Shown here one piece after another: positions 46,035-58,519 of a stretch of DNA of 64,000 nt (within the stretch, counting starts at the first letter, position 1; each line of letters starts with the position of its first letter). The notes under the pieces are model-generated. The model saw only the letters and a list, made by a program, of their open reading frames with translations, ran no database searches and was not told the origin of the DNA. The stretch is from NCBI GenBank assembly GCA_964019155.1, contig OZ025243.1, forward strand, positions 23,729,944 through 23,793,943, in the 5' to 3' direction. Source of the stretch: Osedax fenrisi (lineage: Eukaryota > Annelida > Polychaeta > Sabellida > Siboglinidae). The position numbers and the translations under genes were made by a program.

Positions 46035-48850
46035 CTCTACCTAACTCTCCTACTCTGGCTCCAAGCGCCACACCCTGGTAAACCATATCAACATATGGAC
46101 TAAACTAGTAGGAGGGGTCTGGGAGAGGAGATAGGCGCCACTCAGATTAAATTGCCTATTGAAAGAATCATGACAAATAACAACAAAACTATCATACCGG
46201 ATCGGCCGTGCCCCGGGTTAACAACGACCGCGCTATCTATCGGAAATTCCCAGGATAGAGGTGGAAAATGTGCTACTGGCGATATATACACAAACAAAGA
46301 TAATATAAGTAATGAATTAAAGAAAATAAAAATGGCATCCAATATAACGACAATTGGAACTTGGAATGTTAGATCTCTTGCAAAATGTGGTAAATTAGAA
46401 GAACTCTGTCGAGAAATCGAAAACTATAAATGGGACATAATAGGACTATCAGAAGTAAGATGGAAAGGAACAGGAGAAGAAGTATCTGACAATGGACATA
46501 CATTACTATATAGCGGACAGAACAGATTCAAAAGAAATGGTGTTGGATTTCTAATAAAGAAAGAAATCACAGTACTTGATTTTTCATATGTCTCAGACAG
46601 AATAATATCTATAAGAATAGAAGCAAAGCCGAAAAATGTAACTATAATACAGGTAAATGCTCCTACTTCTGACTACTCAGATAATGAAATTGAGGAATTT
46701 TATGAAAAAATAGATGAAAGCATAAAAACTACACATAAAAAAGATTTTATTGTAGTCTTAGGTGACTGGAATGCTAAAGCCGGAGAAGATGCATATCCAA
46801 TATGGCAGAATGCTATAGGACGCTTTGGTCTTGGTAAAACAAACAGTCGCGGATAAAGACTACTTGAGTTTGCTGAAAAACATAAGTTAGTTATATCCAA
46901 TACATTATTTAACCACACATTGTCAAGGAAAACCACATGGCACTCACCAGATGGACAAACTCATAACCAGATCGATTATATTCTAACACCACAAAGATTT
47001 AAATCTAGTATCATTAAAACTAGTACTAGAACATATCCTGGAGCTACCATAAATAGCGACCATGATTTAGTTCTATGCTAATATCAAAATGAAACTATGT
47101 AAAAAGAAAGAAGTAATAGAATCCGATACGACCTTGAAAAGCTACGAAACCCACAAATTGCAAACGAATACAAAGAAAAACTCGAACTAGTTTTATCACA
47201 GATCAATAAGGATAAAAATAATGTGACCAAAATTGTTTCTGATATTGAAAAAGCGATACACCTTACTGCGGAAACAATAATAGGTAAATATCGTAGAAAA
47301 AAACAACCCTGGATCACTAACGATATACTTGATTTGTGTGATAAAAGAAGAGTTTTAAATGCATTAAAAAAGAATAATTCAGACATAAAAGAGGAATATA
47401 GAGAAATAAATATTTCAATCCGAAAACAACTGAAAAATGCAAAAGAAAATTGGATACAAGAACAATGTAATGCTATTAATGAAGATATGGCTGGAGGTAG
47501 ATCCAATAAAAGAGCATATCAAATTTTAAAAACCCTAACAAATCCAATAAAAAGGAAAACCATGATAATAGAAGACGAAAACCAAAACAATAAACGTATC
47601 GCTGATAATGAATCATTATTAAAAACATGGACAGAATATTGCAATAATCTGTATAATTATCCAATTAAACCAAATATTAACAAATTAACTAATCGTAATC
47701 AAAATAACACTGACATTGAAGAAACACTGCCAATCCTAAAATCAGAAGTTGAAAATGCAATTTATATGCTAAAAAATGATAAAACCCCAGGAAATGACAA
47801 CATTTCAGCTGAACTAATAAAGCATGGAGGAGAAAGCATAATCAAAATATATACAGAGATATGCCAAAATATATGGAAAACAAAAATATTTCCAGATCAA
47901 TGGACAAAATCATTGATAATTCCTATTCCGAAAAAAGGTGACACAAAGAAATGCTCAAATTATCGAACACTAAACCTAATACCACATCCGAGTAAAATTC
48001 TATTAAGAATAATATTAAATAGACTAATACCGCAAGCTGAACAAATTTTAGCTGAAGAGCAAACAGGGTTCAGAAAATCAAGAAGCACTATTGAACAAAT
48101 TCTTAACAGTAGAATAATAATGGAGAAGCATATTGAAATTGAGACAAATGTGTACCATAACTATATTGACTTCAAGAAAGCCTTTGAAAATAAAAAGCCC
48201 TATTTGAAAATGTCAAAACATTTAAGTATCTTGGATCGACATTGAAATCAGATGGATCATCAGATAACGAATTACGAATACGATTAGCAACAGCAACCTC
48301 AGAAATGGTAACACTTGGAACAATATGGCAAAGCAAAATAATTGCGTTCCATGTAAAATACAACCTCTATAAATCACTTATATTATCAATACTTCTCTAA
48401 GGCTGCGAAACTTGGACCTTAATGGAAAAAGAGGAAAAAAGGATACAGAATTCCAAAATAAATCTCATAGAAGATTACTGTGTATTACATGTCGCCAAAG
48501 AAAAACAAATGACTATATCCATGAAAAAATGATAAATCTAATAGGCAAATATGAACCACTCTTAAGCACTATAAAACGAAGAAAGCTTAAGTATTATGGT
48601 CATATTTGTCGACACGATGGACTGGCCAAAACCATTCTACAAGGAAATGTAGAAGGCAAGAGGAAAAAAGGCCGGCCACGAAATAATTGGATGCACAACA
48701 TAAATAAATGGACAGATAGAAGTACTAGCGAACTAACACGGATGACGGAAGATCGCGGAAAATGGAAGAAATTTGTTGTTGATACTTGTCTGATGATTCC
48801 CCCTACGATTCAAGAGTCAAGGGAGTAACCGTAAAAGTAAAGTAAGATGT
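46035..48850 (+). mobile_element. RTE-type LINE inserted into the L2-like element
   Basis: A GC-richer 5' leader (about 46035-46330, with GGAGGGGTCTGGGAGAGGAG) is followed by the protein and then a short AGTAA-rich 3' end (GGGAGTAACCGTAAAAGTAAAGTAAG, about 48820-48846). It is less AT-rich and less mutated than other LINE copies here, so it is likely among the youngest. It splits a minus-strand L2-like copy. Confidence 0.8.
46152..48828 (+). pseudogene. RTE endonuclease-reverse transcriptase, RT core deleted
   Basis: Reading frame +, 46152 to about 48190. Endonuclease: ITTIGTWNVRSLAKCGKLEE, IIGLSEVRWKGTGEE, VVLGDWNAKAGED and NSDHDLV. One true stop at 46854; stops at 47079 and 47100 lie in a short patch that reads better one frame over (NIKMKLCKK), so two compensating shifts are likely. 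Linker and RT: LKNDKTPGNDNISAELIKHG, WTKSLIIPIPKKGDTKKCSN, EEQTGFRKSRSTIEQI and motif A NYIDFKKAF. At about 48190 it jumps to FENVKTFKYLGSTLKSDGSS, so motifs B-D with FADD are missing. The tail CRHDGLAKTILQGNVEGKRK to PPTIQESRE ends at 48828. The C-terminal 'SRxR' end is typical of one large RTE lineage. Not active. Confidence 0.9.
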
Positions 48851-48854
48851 ATTC

Positions 48855-50040
48855 TATACATACATAAGTCTAGGTAATTGTATTTGGATGTCGTTATCTA
48901 AGCATTTCAGTAGTTTATCGAATAGGGATAATATTGTAATTACTGTTCTATCGAGTTTTCTGAAGACGATTTACTGAGGGTCAAGTATAGTGTTGGCAAT
49001 AGAGCAGGACATTAGATGTTTATAAATTTGTGGGAGTTTAGAGATTATTATATAGTTTGAGATGGTATTACAGGCGTGTTAGTTTTTAAAAATAAAAAGG
49101 CTGATAATGGAATGTTTACATCCGATGGCTTACTACCAATTTTATGAGATTCCTATGAAATATGTATATATTGGTGCAATTGGCGATACTGGCTTTTTCA
49201 AAGTTTATATGGGTTCATGGGGGAATACCATTTAGAGGTTACAGTCAGATTCAAAATATCAGTAGTAGTATGAAGGATAAATAAAGTAAATGTGAGTGTC
49301 AGATTGGCTTTATTATAAGAGAGTTGTATGCCGGGAAGGTTTGTGTTCATGGTGTTTAGATTATCATAGTTACTTTTAATTTTATCTGTAAAACAGTCAG
49401 TGGAGGTAATTTTAGTAATTTTATATCTGTTTGTAGTCCTGTTTGTAGTTGTTGAATTTGTCATTAAAGTAGTTGGATATGGAATTGTGTAGAAATTAGA
49501 GTTAGACATTTCACATTTTTAAAAGAGATAATTGGGACAGGTTGTAGAATTTCAGTAAATAATATATTGTAGATTATTTTATTCTTTCAAACAATTCATT
49601 TTTGTATTCTGAGTTATTTAGAAACCCATGGTATAGTTGTGTTTATAGGTATAAGTTTAGTATGTGATGGTGCGTTCTTATTAATGAGTAGGGTTAGTAC
49701 ATTTTGTTAGGATAATATTGAAGTTAGAATTGTATATGGGAAGTAATTACTATCTACTGATAATTATGTACAATTAATATTTTGTAATTTATTTTTCTAA
49801 ATGTTAGTGTTATTTATGTTGATGATAAAGTCAATGGCGTATGGTTAGAAGTGATGTAGAGATATTAGGAGGGTAAGTAATCGTCACCGTGTCGAGTATT
49901 GTAAATATTAGGTCAAGAAGATAGCCATATGTATGTGTTGGGAAGCAATTATATTGATATAGATTAAATTTAATACAAAGTATATGGTCAAAATGTAAGT
50001 TAAGGTCAACAGTAAGAATAGTGGTAGGAATCAAGTATTA
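48855..50040 (-). pseudogene. L2-like LINE, endonuclease part (interrupted element)
   Basis: On -: ILTVDLNLHFDHILCIKFN, then NCFPTHTYGYLLDLIF and LDTVTIT (50034-49870). This matches the L2-type endonuclease pattern 'DFNLH.D......F...L.....Q.V..PTH..GH.LDL...'. A linker and faint RT N-terminal sequence follow leftward (49509-48860; a 103-codon open run at 49198-49509 is Thr/Asn-rich). Same strand and type as 44905-45990. Confidence 0.6.
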
Positions 50041-50872
50041 ATAAAATCTTATCTTACATCATATGATTTATCATCGCAAAATTTATTATAATATAATATA
50101 ATATAATATAATATAATATAATATATTTATATATAAATAATATATACAATATTTATTTATTGATAATAATTATTTATACATATTTAAATTTACAGTTAAA
50201 GATAATGACGAAAAGTCGATAAATTATTATTTATTACAATTAATCTATATTACTATGTGTATTATTGTAATAATGTTATGTGTAAAGCAAATATATATTT
50301 ATAATGATAATATAAGTTCACGCATTATAATTTATAATGAAAATGTACCAACTGAGGGAATTACTATGTAATTAATAAATTATTATATAAAATAATAATT
50401 ATAATATATATATATATAAATATATATGTATTTATTATATAAATATATATTTATTTATTATATAAATAGATAGATAGATAGTTACATATTTATTGATAGT
50501 ATATATTTCATTATAGTAATACAACAATAATATTTATTTTCTTACTATTATGTTTCTTTTGTTCATTAATTGGCTACCATACACTTTTTAATTGCTTCTA
50601 TGGGATAATGAAATAGCAGAATCTCCCTCTCTTCACTCATATATTTAATTTATGGAATTACTATATTTTTTTGTAAATATGTGACATTATTGAGCTTCTT
50701 AAATCTTCCTACCGATTGTTACATTTCTTAATTCACTAATTAATAAACTATTATTGTATTAGGGTAAATTTGATTTGTTGTTGTTAATTATATTGTATAT
50801 TATGTATTAAGTTATAATTTGTATTAAAATTAATATTATATATATATATATATTATTAATAATAATAGTTTG

Positions 50873-50918
<46 letters not shown>

Positions 50919-50939
50919 ATACTTAGTCACTTAGTTACT
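50041..50939. other. Non-coding stretch with short tandem repeats
   Basis: (TATAA)n at 50086-50126, GATA repeats at about 50466-50481, TA tracts near 50836 and 50879. No gene. Confidence 0.5.
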
Positions 50940-51870
50940 TAGTCCCGTGAAGTTACTTACTCCCATAATAGTGGGAGAACATGACAATTTTGTTTATAAC
51001 TTTTTCCATTTATAACGATATTATGCATGTACAGTAAAAGTTCCTGAAGAGGGAGATTGGAGTATTTAAAAATATCATTTAACCAATTTTTCTTTGGTAT
51101 TCCTCTTTTTCTATTACCTTTGACATAGTCTTGAAGAATTGTTTTGGACATGGAATCTTGTTTATTATATGTCAGAATTTGGTCATTTTCCTTCGCATGA
51201 TTATATCAATTGATTCTTGAGAAGAGGTACATACGAGCAGACTTTCTCATTTATTAAATTATTGACCAATATGTTCTGAGACTGCTGTAGCTAATCTTAT
51301 ACGAATTTCAATTTTTGAGTTGCCGTAATTCGTAAGTATTTCTCCGAGTTATTTATAATGTTCCACATTTTTATTATGTTTATCGTACATATAAATCATT
51401 GGTGTTGGATCTTCTCCATTGACAATAATTGTGCATGGATCATGATTAATTTCCATGCCATATGCTGTCGATGTTTTTTCTAGTGCATTAGTATTAGTTT
51501 GTAGTTCACTTTTGGAACCAGCTATAAGATCAATATTGTCTGCAAATCGCAGGTTATTTATTTTCTACCTCTTATATATACTAGTTGGTTGGTTTGTTAC
51601 AAAGTCCAGCATTATTTTTTCCAAAAATTAAACAAAACAGGCGATAATAGGCACCCTTGCCTCACACCTACTGTTGTATTAAACTTTGTTCCAATATTAT
51701 TATTTAGCAGTACGCTGCTTTTAGAAGACTTATAGAGTGATTTAATAGATTGAATTATACCATTGCCATAAACCCCCATGCTATACTCTATCAAAGGCTT
51801 TCTTGTAGTCAGTAAAATTATGATAAACTTGACGTTGTTGATCGATAAGTTTAATTATTAATGTTAGAAA
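50940..51870 (-). pseudogene. RTE-type LINE, 3' part of the RT
   Basis: On -: IDQQRQVYHNFTDYKKAFDR (motif A, about 51850-51795), GNGIIQSIKSLYKSSKSSVL, TVGVRQGCLLSPVLFNF (51675-51625), then NNLRFADNIDLIAGSKSELQ (51560-51505), where the catalytic FADD reads FADN. YGMEINHDPCTIIVNGEDPT, EIRIRLATAVSE and SKTILQDYVKGNRKRGIPKK (51150-51090) follow. The 3' end touches a TAAGTGACTAAGT-type repeat next to (TA)n (50920-50965). Same lineage as 46035-48850. 5' truncated. Confidence 0.82.
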
Positions 51871-52292
51871 TATTAGCTGTATTAAGAATATTATGTTTAT
51901 TATATTTGTAAGGTTTATTAGCTGTGCAAGGTTAATTATTTGTGCAATATGTATTATTTGTAAAATGTATGTTATGTGTGTAAAGTTATTTATATAAGGG
52001 TTCTATGATGCGTTTATATGTTGTATTATTTAAGTGGGGTTTATTATGTGTGTACACTGCAGTATGTGTTTGAGATGTGTTACATAGTTTGTATATGTTA
52101 ATGAAAGGCGAAAGCTTTATATATTTATTTTCTATTAATATTGATATGATATACATGTGTAGGTAGGCCTTTTATATCACAGCCAATCGGGGGTAGATTA
52201 TATATGACATGTTATGTGGACTGCCAATACATTGTGCATTAGAGTTTCTCATCAGTAATTAAATATGTGGTATACGTACGAACTATACACAC

Positions 52293-52339
<47 letters not shown>

Positions 52340-52565
52340 TAGTGTATCAATATACAATTATAAAGTTAATTTAGTATTCAAGTTGATGTTAATATAATTG
52401 TATAGAAAAAATACTTATTTTTAATAATATTTACTGCGATGCGTATTATTTATTTACTCTTATTTTACATTGACAACTAATTAAGTTATATTGCTTATCT
52501 TATTTAAGTATATAACTAATATGTTATAAATTAATTATGAATATATATATTCATAATTTATTTAT
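51871..52565. other. Non-coding stretch with (TA)n
   Basis: Repeated TTATTATGTG/GTTATGTGTG-like strings (51890-52030) and (TA)n at 52298-52335. No gene seen. Confidence 0.35.
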
Positions 52566-54120
52566 ATGTATATATATTGAATTGAATTGAAAGTTTATTT
52601 AAAAACTTAAATAAATAATTAATTATTTCATAAACGTATATATAATCTATATATATATATTGAAATACAAATAATAAAAGTAGGTAAAACAATAAATAAG
52701 ATTAATAATAATAAAATAAGATAGAATAAACTGCAATGAAATTCATAATAATGATAATGACAAACACATATTATTATTTCAGATTACCACCTGAGATATA
52801 TTGTAGTATACATTTCTTGAATTTGTTATGCGATTTGATGTATCCAATATAGGGTGGGAGTTAATTCCATAGATTAGGACCAATATAACTCGGGGCACGA
52901 GTATTCATGTTTGAGGGACGAAGAGTAGAGGTAAATTTAAGATGATATACATGTTTTATAAGAGTTGGGTGAAAAGATATTTGTACTAGATAAGCAGAAA
53001 ATAGGAGGGGAAATTCAAAGAGTATATTGTTGAATAAACACTATATGATATGCTATAAGAAGCGCGTTTATTAAATGGGAACCATGTAGGTATGTGTCAA
53101 TATGAAGAGTTAACTAATTATCTCGAATAAGTATGTTATATATTATACCGATTGAGATAAGATTGATAAGAAGTGAGGAACAGTAATATAACAATAAGTG
53201 TAAGGACAGTGGACTTAACTAGATAGTAACAGATACATTAATTGATTTTCGTATTTTTAAAATTCTAAAAAGATGATAATTTGCAGGTTAAGTGTTGGTA
53301 GTAATATGTGGAATGAAGTAAAGATTATCATCAACAAATATAATTTAAGTTATATGCAGTAAGAAAAGGAGATATTACAATGTTAACGATAAGAAAAGGA
53401 GGGTAAGTAGGAAATAGATAAAGATTCAACGATGTGGTTTTGGAGACATAAAAAAGAAGATTATTAGAAATAATCCAATATTTAATGTCATTAGCACAAT
53501 TATAGAGTTGATTATTGATACCTAGTTAATTAGTGAGAAGAAACATATATAGTTGTATATCATATTTATTAGATGGTAATAGATTAATAGGTAATTATAT
53601 ATTATGGATAGTAATGGATATAAATAAATACATAATAGTAAAGGACAGAGTACTGATCCATGGGGAACACCATATTTCATAGGAGAAGAGGGAGAAAGAG
53701 AATTATATATGTTTATAATTTTTCTATGGTCAGATAGATATGAAGTAACTCATGTTAGGGCAATATCTCTAATCTAATCAGAGTTGTCTACTCGAAGTGG
53801 AATGTTTTAGTTAAGCGTATCGAAAGCACTGGATATGTCCATCATGACTAGTTGACAGCAATTATTAGTATTAAGGTTAGGAGTTATGACTACAATACGT
53901 TTAGTGGTACTAAATAATAATGTATTTAATTATTTAATTATTAATATAATTAATTAATTATCAATTACGTTTAGTAGTGTTATTTCTGTGTAGTTTCCTA
54001 GTCGAAAACTACTTTACAGAGGAATATGGAGATTGTTAGAGGTTATATTGGAGATTAGTTGACGAGAGACAACTCTTTCCAAAATTGTACTCAACAAAGA
54101 TAACCTAGAAATAGGGCGAT
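52566..54120 (-). pseudogene. L2/CR1-like LINE RT with 3' tail
   Basis: On -: YRPISRLSLLSTILERVVSR (54120-54060), FRLGNYTEITLLNV, motif A VMMDISSAFDTLN (53850-53812), SYLSDHRK, MKYGVPHGSVLCPLLLCIYL (53685-53620), a late catalytic relic FVDDNLYF (about 53335), then RAPSYIGPNLWN and LPPYIGYIKSHNKFKKCILQ (52900-52800). The 3' UTR ends with (TTCAA)n, seen as TTGAATTGAATTGAA at 52569-52583, a tail typical of L2/CR1-like elements. 5' truncated with several stops. Confidence 0.78.
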
Positions 54121-55249
54121 ATAAATATTAATATTATTTTGTAAAATAATACATCCAATGTAATTTATAATCATGGATTTGTATAACACATAACAACTAT
54201 GGGAATAGTAGTATTTATTTAAAATTAAATGTAGTGTATTACAAATTAAATTCAACATTTTAATACTAATAAATGATTTCTATATTATTAATTATAGCAT
54301 GTATTTTATTTCAATAAAGTATCTATGTATATAGTAAATAAATATATATACACGTTTTTTATTATTAATAAACATAGAATTGTAAGTACTTTAAGTTTTA
54401 TACTAGAAATAATATTTTATAATAGTACAAATATTTTATTTTTGCTTTTTCATATATTATTTAATTAATAATTCATTTTAACATTCAATAATTAATACAT
54501 GTAATATTATTAATATTACTATAATTTTAAATATGTGTTACATATACTAGTACATAATGTAAAGAGTATACGTTAATATATAGATAATCATACCGGTCCA
54601 ATAATTGAGCCATTGGATTCATGTGATTACGGATTCAACGAGTATTGATATCATTAAATTTGACTGCTAAAGTAGTATCAGTTATGAACGAGTTAAGCTA
54701 TTACAGGAAATAACCTTCAATATCCTTAATTCAGTTAATAAGCGTTATATGATTAATCGTATCAAATCACTAACAATATAAATAATAGTAACTGAACATA
54801 ATTATATAAGTCAGTCGTTTTATAAATTGTATTTGTAATATGGTTAAAAGCTCTTTCAGTGGAATATGAATCCCATGATACATTGAAAGTGATTAAGTAA
54901 TTTATTAGATTTAACATAAAATATTAACTGTTGACTAATATTTCATTGCATAATATTACTGATAAACGGAAGTGAGGATATGGAGATGATATTTGTCTGG
55001 TATTTGTACACGTCAAGTAATCAGTTAGATGTTGGTTTAGTATTACATCCAATGAGATACTGGTAGGTGAATGGCATACATAATAATTGCGAAGAAACAT
55101 ATAACACTCCTTATCTACCAAACGTAATCAATAGCTAAACTCTGTCGTAGCTGGTAGTAGTATCACCATTGAAATAGATTCAGGTTAAACGATGTTTATT
55201 AAACAATAACTGTGTCATTATTCTATCAAATTACATATGTAAATGAGTT
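54121..55249. other. Non-coding, nothing recognised
   Basis: AT-rich to 54560, then slightly richer DNA (54590-55130) with no motif I can name. A 65-codon frame on - at 54924-55121 lacks family features. Confidence 0.35.
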
Positions 55250-55445
55250 AGATGCCTAGGGGTATGTGTTTGCGTGCGTCGAGTGTGTACTGCCGAAGAA
55301 TAAACCACGTAGTTATTTAATAACACTGCATTTCTCCTGAGATCTATAATATTATGTTTGAATCAACATCGCGTATATATCTGTATTACGTAGTATCTTT
55401 GTTGTTAACAATCGTGATAACTATTTGCATTATGGAATCATTGTA
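55250..55445 (-). repeat. Interspersed repeat family, copy 2
   Basis: Reverse complement of the 6018-6220 family, with GTTTGAATCAACATCGCGTA at 55354, ATTACGTAGTA, AACAATCGTGATAA and GCATTATGGAATCATTG. The two copies are 49 kb apart and inverted. Confidence 0.6.
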
Positions 55446-55819
55446 GTTTATTAGTTGGTAGGTGCCGCTAACAAATCACAAGTTTAGGAAACAAAGGTAA
55501 TATTTTAAATACATATAATATATGTATATATTTTATAATATATATGTAAATAAAAATTGAAACACGAATTCATATACTTATATTATATATTTATTTAAAA
55601 ATCACATACAAGTAACATTGCTTGGTACATTTGTATTAGCATAGATTACATGTTCACTTATACTATCAGTATAAATATATACCTGCTTTACGCATAAAAG
55701 TATTATAATAATAAATATAGTAAAGAAGATTAATTTTAATAAAAACTCGTTTAGCGATTTAGTGTCATTGTCCTTATCTTCGTCTGTAAATTTATATATT
55801 GATTAATAATTAATAACTA

Positions 55820-55859
<40 letters not shown>

Positions 55860-56081
55860 GATTTACAGTGATAAACCATGTAATATGATACACAATTATA
55901 TTACTTAAGATAGAGAGTATTGCATAATAACAATTAAAGATAAACATTGTTTGCTAATTGATATGAATAATAAATTAATTAGATACTATCATATATTCAC
56001 TCTCTCCATTGTTATAGATATAACAGTCATCAAATATTATGTTGTAGTATGATGTCGGCTTAATAGTATATATATAGGTTT
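55446..56081. other. Non-coding with (TA)n
   Basis: (TA)n at 55824-55853 and TA-rich sequence near 56070. Nothing else seen. Confidence 0.35.
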
Positions 56082-56225
56082 ATATATATATATATATAAA
56101 TTAAATAACAACCATTATCATATGTGTTTGTTGCATTCATGTGTGGATTACTATTAGTAAGAATGTGGTTTAGATAGCGATCATCTTTAGCTAATATGCA
56201 AAGTATGTTTTAGTTATTATAAATT
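56082..56225 (-). repeat. Small repeat family ending in (TA)n, copy 3
   Basis: On - it reads AACATACTTTGCATATTAGC, TAAAGATGATCGCTATCTAA, ACCACATTCTTACTAATAGT, AATCC, ATGAATGCAACA and ATGATAATGGTTGTTATTT, then (TA)n (56083-56098). Confidence 0.75.
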
Positions 56226-56394
56226 ATTAATAATAATTAAAGATAACTTAATTCTAAATTCTTTAATATGAATTCATGTATATCAATTTTATATAATTAT
56301 TTTATGGATTAAATAGAATCATTAAATCATCTATAAGATTAATATTTAATATTAAGAAGTGTGACCAAATAAATATTACAAAAAATGTAAGCGA

Positions 56395-56693
56395 TTTAAA
56401 TTGGTTCCTTGTGGACAATATTTGTAAATTTAAAATATTAAGCATAACTCATAAAACTATTATTTTGAGAAAGACTATATATTTAAATAAACTCCTAAAT
56501 GAAAAGCTAATGAGAAATACTCTTCTGCAATATTCAAATTTATTTTCAGTGCCGAAAATATTTCTGATGAGAATTGGGAAAATATCGTTCGGCTGGAGTG
56601 CTCCTTCAATGTGAAATTATCTTCCTACGTCATTACGACGAACAAGGAGTCACACTGAATTCAAGAGGGAAATGCGAATTTTTGTGTTAAATA

Positions 56694-56725
<32 letters not shown>

Positions 56726-56812
56726 ATTTATTTTTATATATTCTCAACACTCGTGAGATTTTAAAATATAACGAGTGTATAAATAACTAATTACCTTACC
56801 TTACCTATACAG
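56395..56812 (+). pseudogene. L2/CR1-like LINE C-terminus
   Basis: A + frame reads VDNICKFKILSITHKTI, LNKLLNEK, then FGWSAPSM (compare FSxAAPxLW), YLPTSLRRTRSHTEFKREM and RIFVLNI to a stop near 56690. This is the conserved C-terminal tail of L2/CR1-like proteins. A (TTACC)n run at about 56790-56808 looks like its 3' tail. Only the last 100 codons remain. Confidence 0.68.
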
Positions 56813-57227
56813 TGAATTTTGCAGATATATCTATTAATATAATATACATTTATGTCGAATTGAATGTAAGTGAATTCGGTCATTACGAAATAGTAATATA
56901 TCTGCATACATGAATTTGTGTAGGCTTCAAGCTCGGTTGATATCATAGCCATGTGTATATTTCCATTATATATTTAAATGTGTTATATATTGTATAAATT
57001 GTTATTCGTTTTGTATTTTATATTTGTATCGTTTGTCAATTTCGTGTCGATCATTTCCTATAAGAGGAACTCCTCTTGGCGAGATCGATACACAGTTGGT
57101 TCTACGTCTCACCGGGTTTGTACATATTCTCATTATTATTATCGTTATTATTATTATTATGTTATTTATGTTATTATATTCAACAGGTTTTTGCTTCAAT
57201 AAAGTATATAAACGAACTTCACTTTAT

Positions 57228-57228
<1 letters not shown>
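56813..57228. other. Non-coding; GC-richer patch ending in (ATT)n
   Basis: 57055-57120 is GC-richer (AGAGGAACTCCTCTTGGCGA, then GTTCTACGTCTCACCGGG) and is followed by ATTATTATTATCG-type repeats. It might be another retroelement 3' end. Overlapping open frames here are half encoded by TA and ATT repeats. Confidence 0.35.
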
Positions 57229-57265
<37 letters not shown>

Positions 57266-57268
<3 letters not shown>

Positions 57269-57288
57269 ATTTCATAAAATAATCACAT

Positions 57289-57364
<76 letters not shown>

Positions 57365-57387
57365 ATGTGATTATTTTATGAAATTTG
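57266..57387. repeat. 122-bp palindrome with (TA)n core
   Basis: 27-bp arms are exact: CAAATTTCATAAAATAATCA (57266) through CACATACAC, mirrored at 57361-57387. The core is (TA)n, 57297-57360. No change in either arm. Confidence 0.95.
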
Positions 57388-57584
57388 ATATTAATCAATA
57401 TTCTATCTAATATTTAAAGCCTTCTTTAATTTTAGCTAATATATAAATAAAAAAGTTTAATTCAGGGTTTGCCATCCTAAACATATTTGTGGATAAGCGC
57501 TCGAAAAAAATATTGAATTATTATGTATGCAACTATACAAATATCCATTCATTATAAAGTATGCGTTTACAAATAGATACATAC

Positions 57585-57628
<44 letters not shown>

Positions 57629-58159
57629 TAGTTAATATTAACGTGTATATGTATATAATAATTCTTAATTATCTAAATAAAATATAATTTACTTATTTAT
57701 TTTTATTTGTATACATGTCTTTTAAATATTATTATTATATTATAATGTTTTAAAAATACTTCATAGTAATAATTCTTATAAAATATTAATAATGTATACT
57801 TTCTAAATATTTCAAATTATACATGTTTATATTAATACAATACCCCAAAATATTACAAAATATACAAAATGTTAAATAAATGTATACATATTTAAAATAT
57901 TATATAAGTAAATAAATATTGTAATGTAAACAAATAATTATTATTAATCAATTGTATGAGTTATATATAATGATTAAAAATAATTAATTTATATTTGTAA
58001 TCACTTTAACACATTAATGTGTTAAAGTGCAGATTACTCTATATAAATATAATATAGCATGGTATAAATATAGCAAAAATATTACACCCACTATAATCAT
58101 TTATCATGTTATATTATAATGAATTTATAATAAACGTATAGATATTATATATTAAAACA
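57388..58159. other. Non-coding AT-rich stretch with (TA)n
   Basis: (TA)n at 57590-57624. A perfect 28-bp palindrome at 58002-58029 is listed separately. No gene. Confidence 0.35.
58002..58029. repeat. Perfect 28-bp palindrome
   Basis: CACTTTAACACATT and its exact reverse complement AATGTGTTAAAGTG, with no loop. The flanks GTAAT and ATTAC extend the symmetry after a 2-base offset. Confidence 0.9.
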
Positions 58160-58175
58160 TAAATCTTAACATAAA

Positions 58176-58225
<50 letters not shown>

Positions 58226-58340
58226 ATAGGTAGGTTTCTTTGTAACATTAATATATGGATTACTATTATTCTGATTCTGGTCTATAGCTTGATTATCTTC
58301 AACTAATAGAAAATGTGTTTAATATTTAATTCATGATAAA
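58160..58340 (-). repeat. Small repeat family ending in (TA)n, copy 4
   Basis: On - it reads AAACACATTTTCTATTAGTT, GAAGATAATCAAGCTATAGA, CCAGAATCAGAATAATAGTA and ATCCATATAT, then (TA)n (58183-58220). More diverged than the other three. Confidence 0.6.
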
Positions 58341-58519
58341 ATATAAGTAATTTATAAATTTAAAATAATTTATAATCAGTGTCATATGAATTCATTAAAG
58401 TCTAATTATATATATATATTTATATATATATATATTTATTTATATATCTATATACATAAATGTATTGTAATATCTTTATTATCAGTTATTAGTTTTTGTA
58501 AACTATATTTTATGCAGTT

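Noticed and set aside
57024..57410. 128-codon open frame and overlapping frames on both strands
   Set aside because: Half is encoded by (TA)n and (ATT)n repeats, and no domain is seen.
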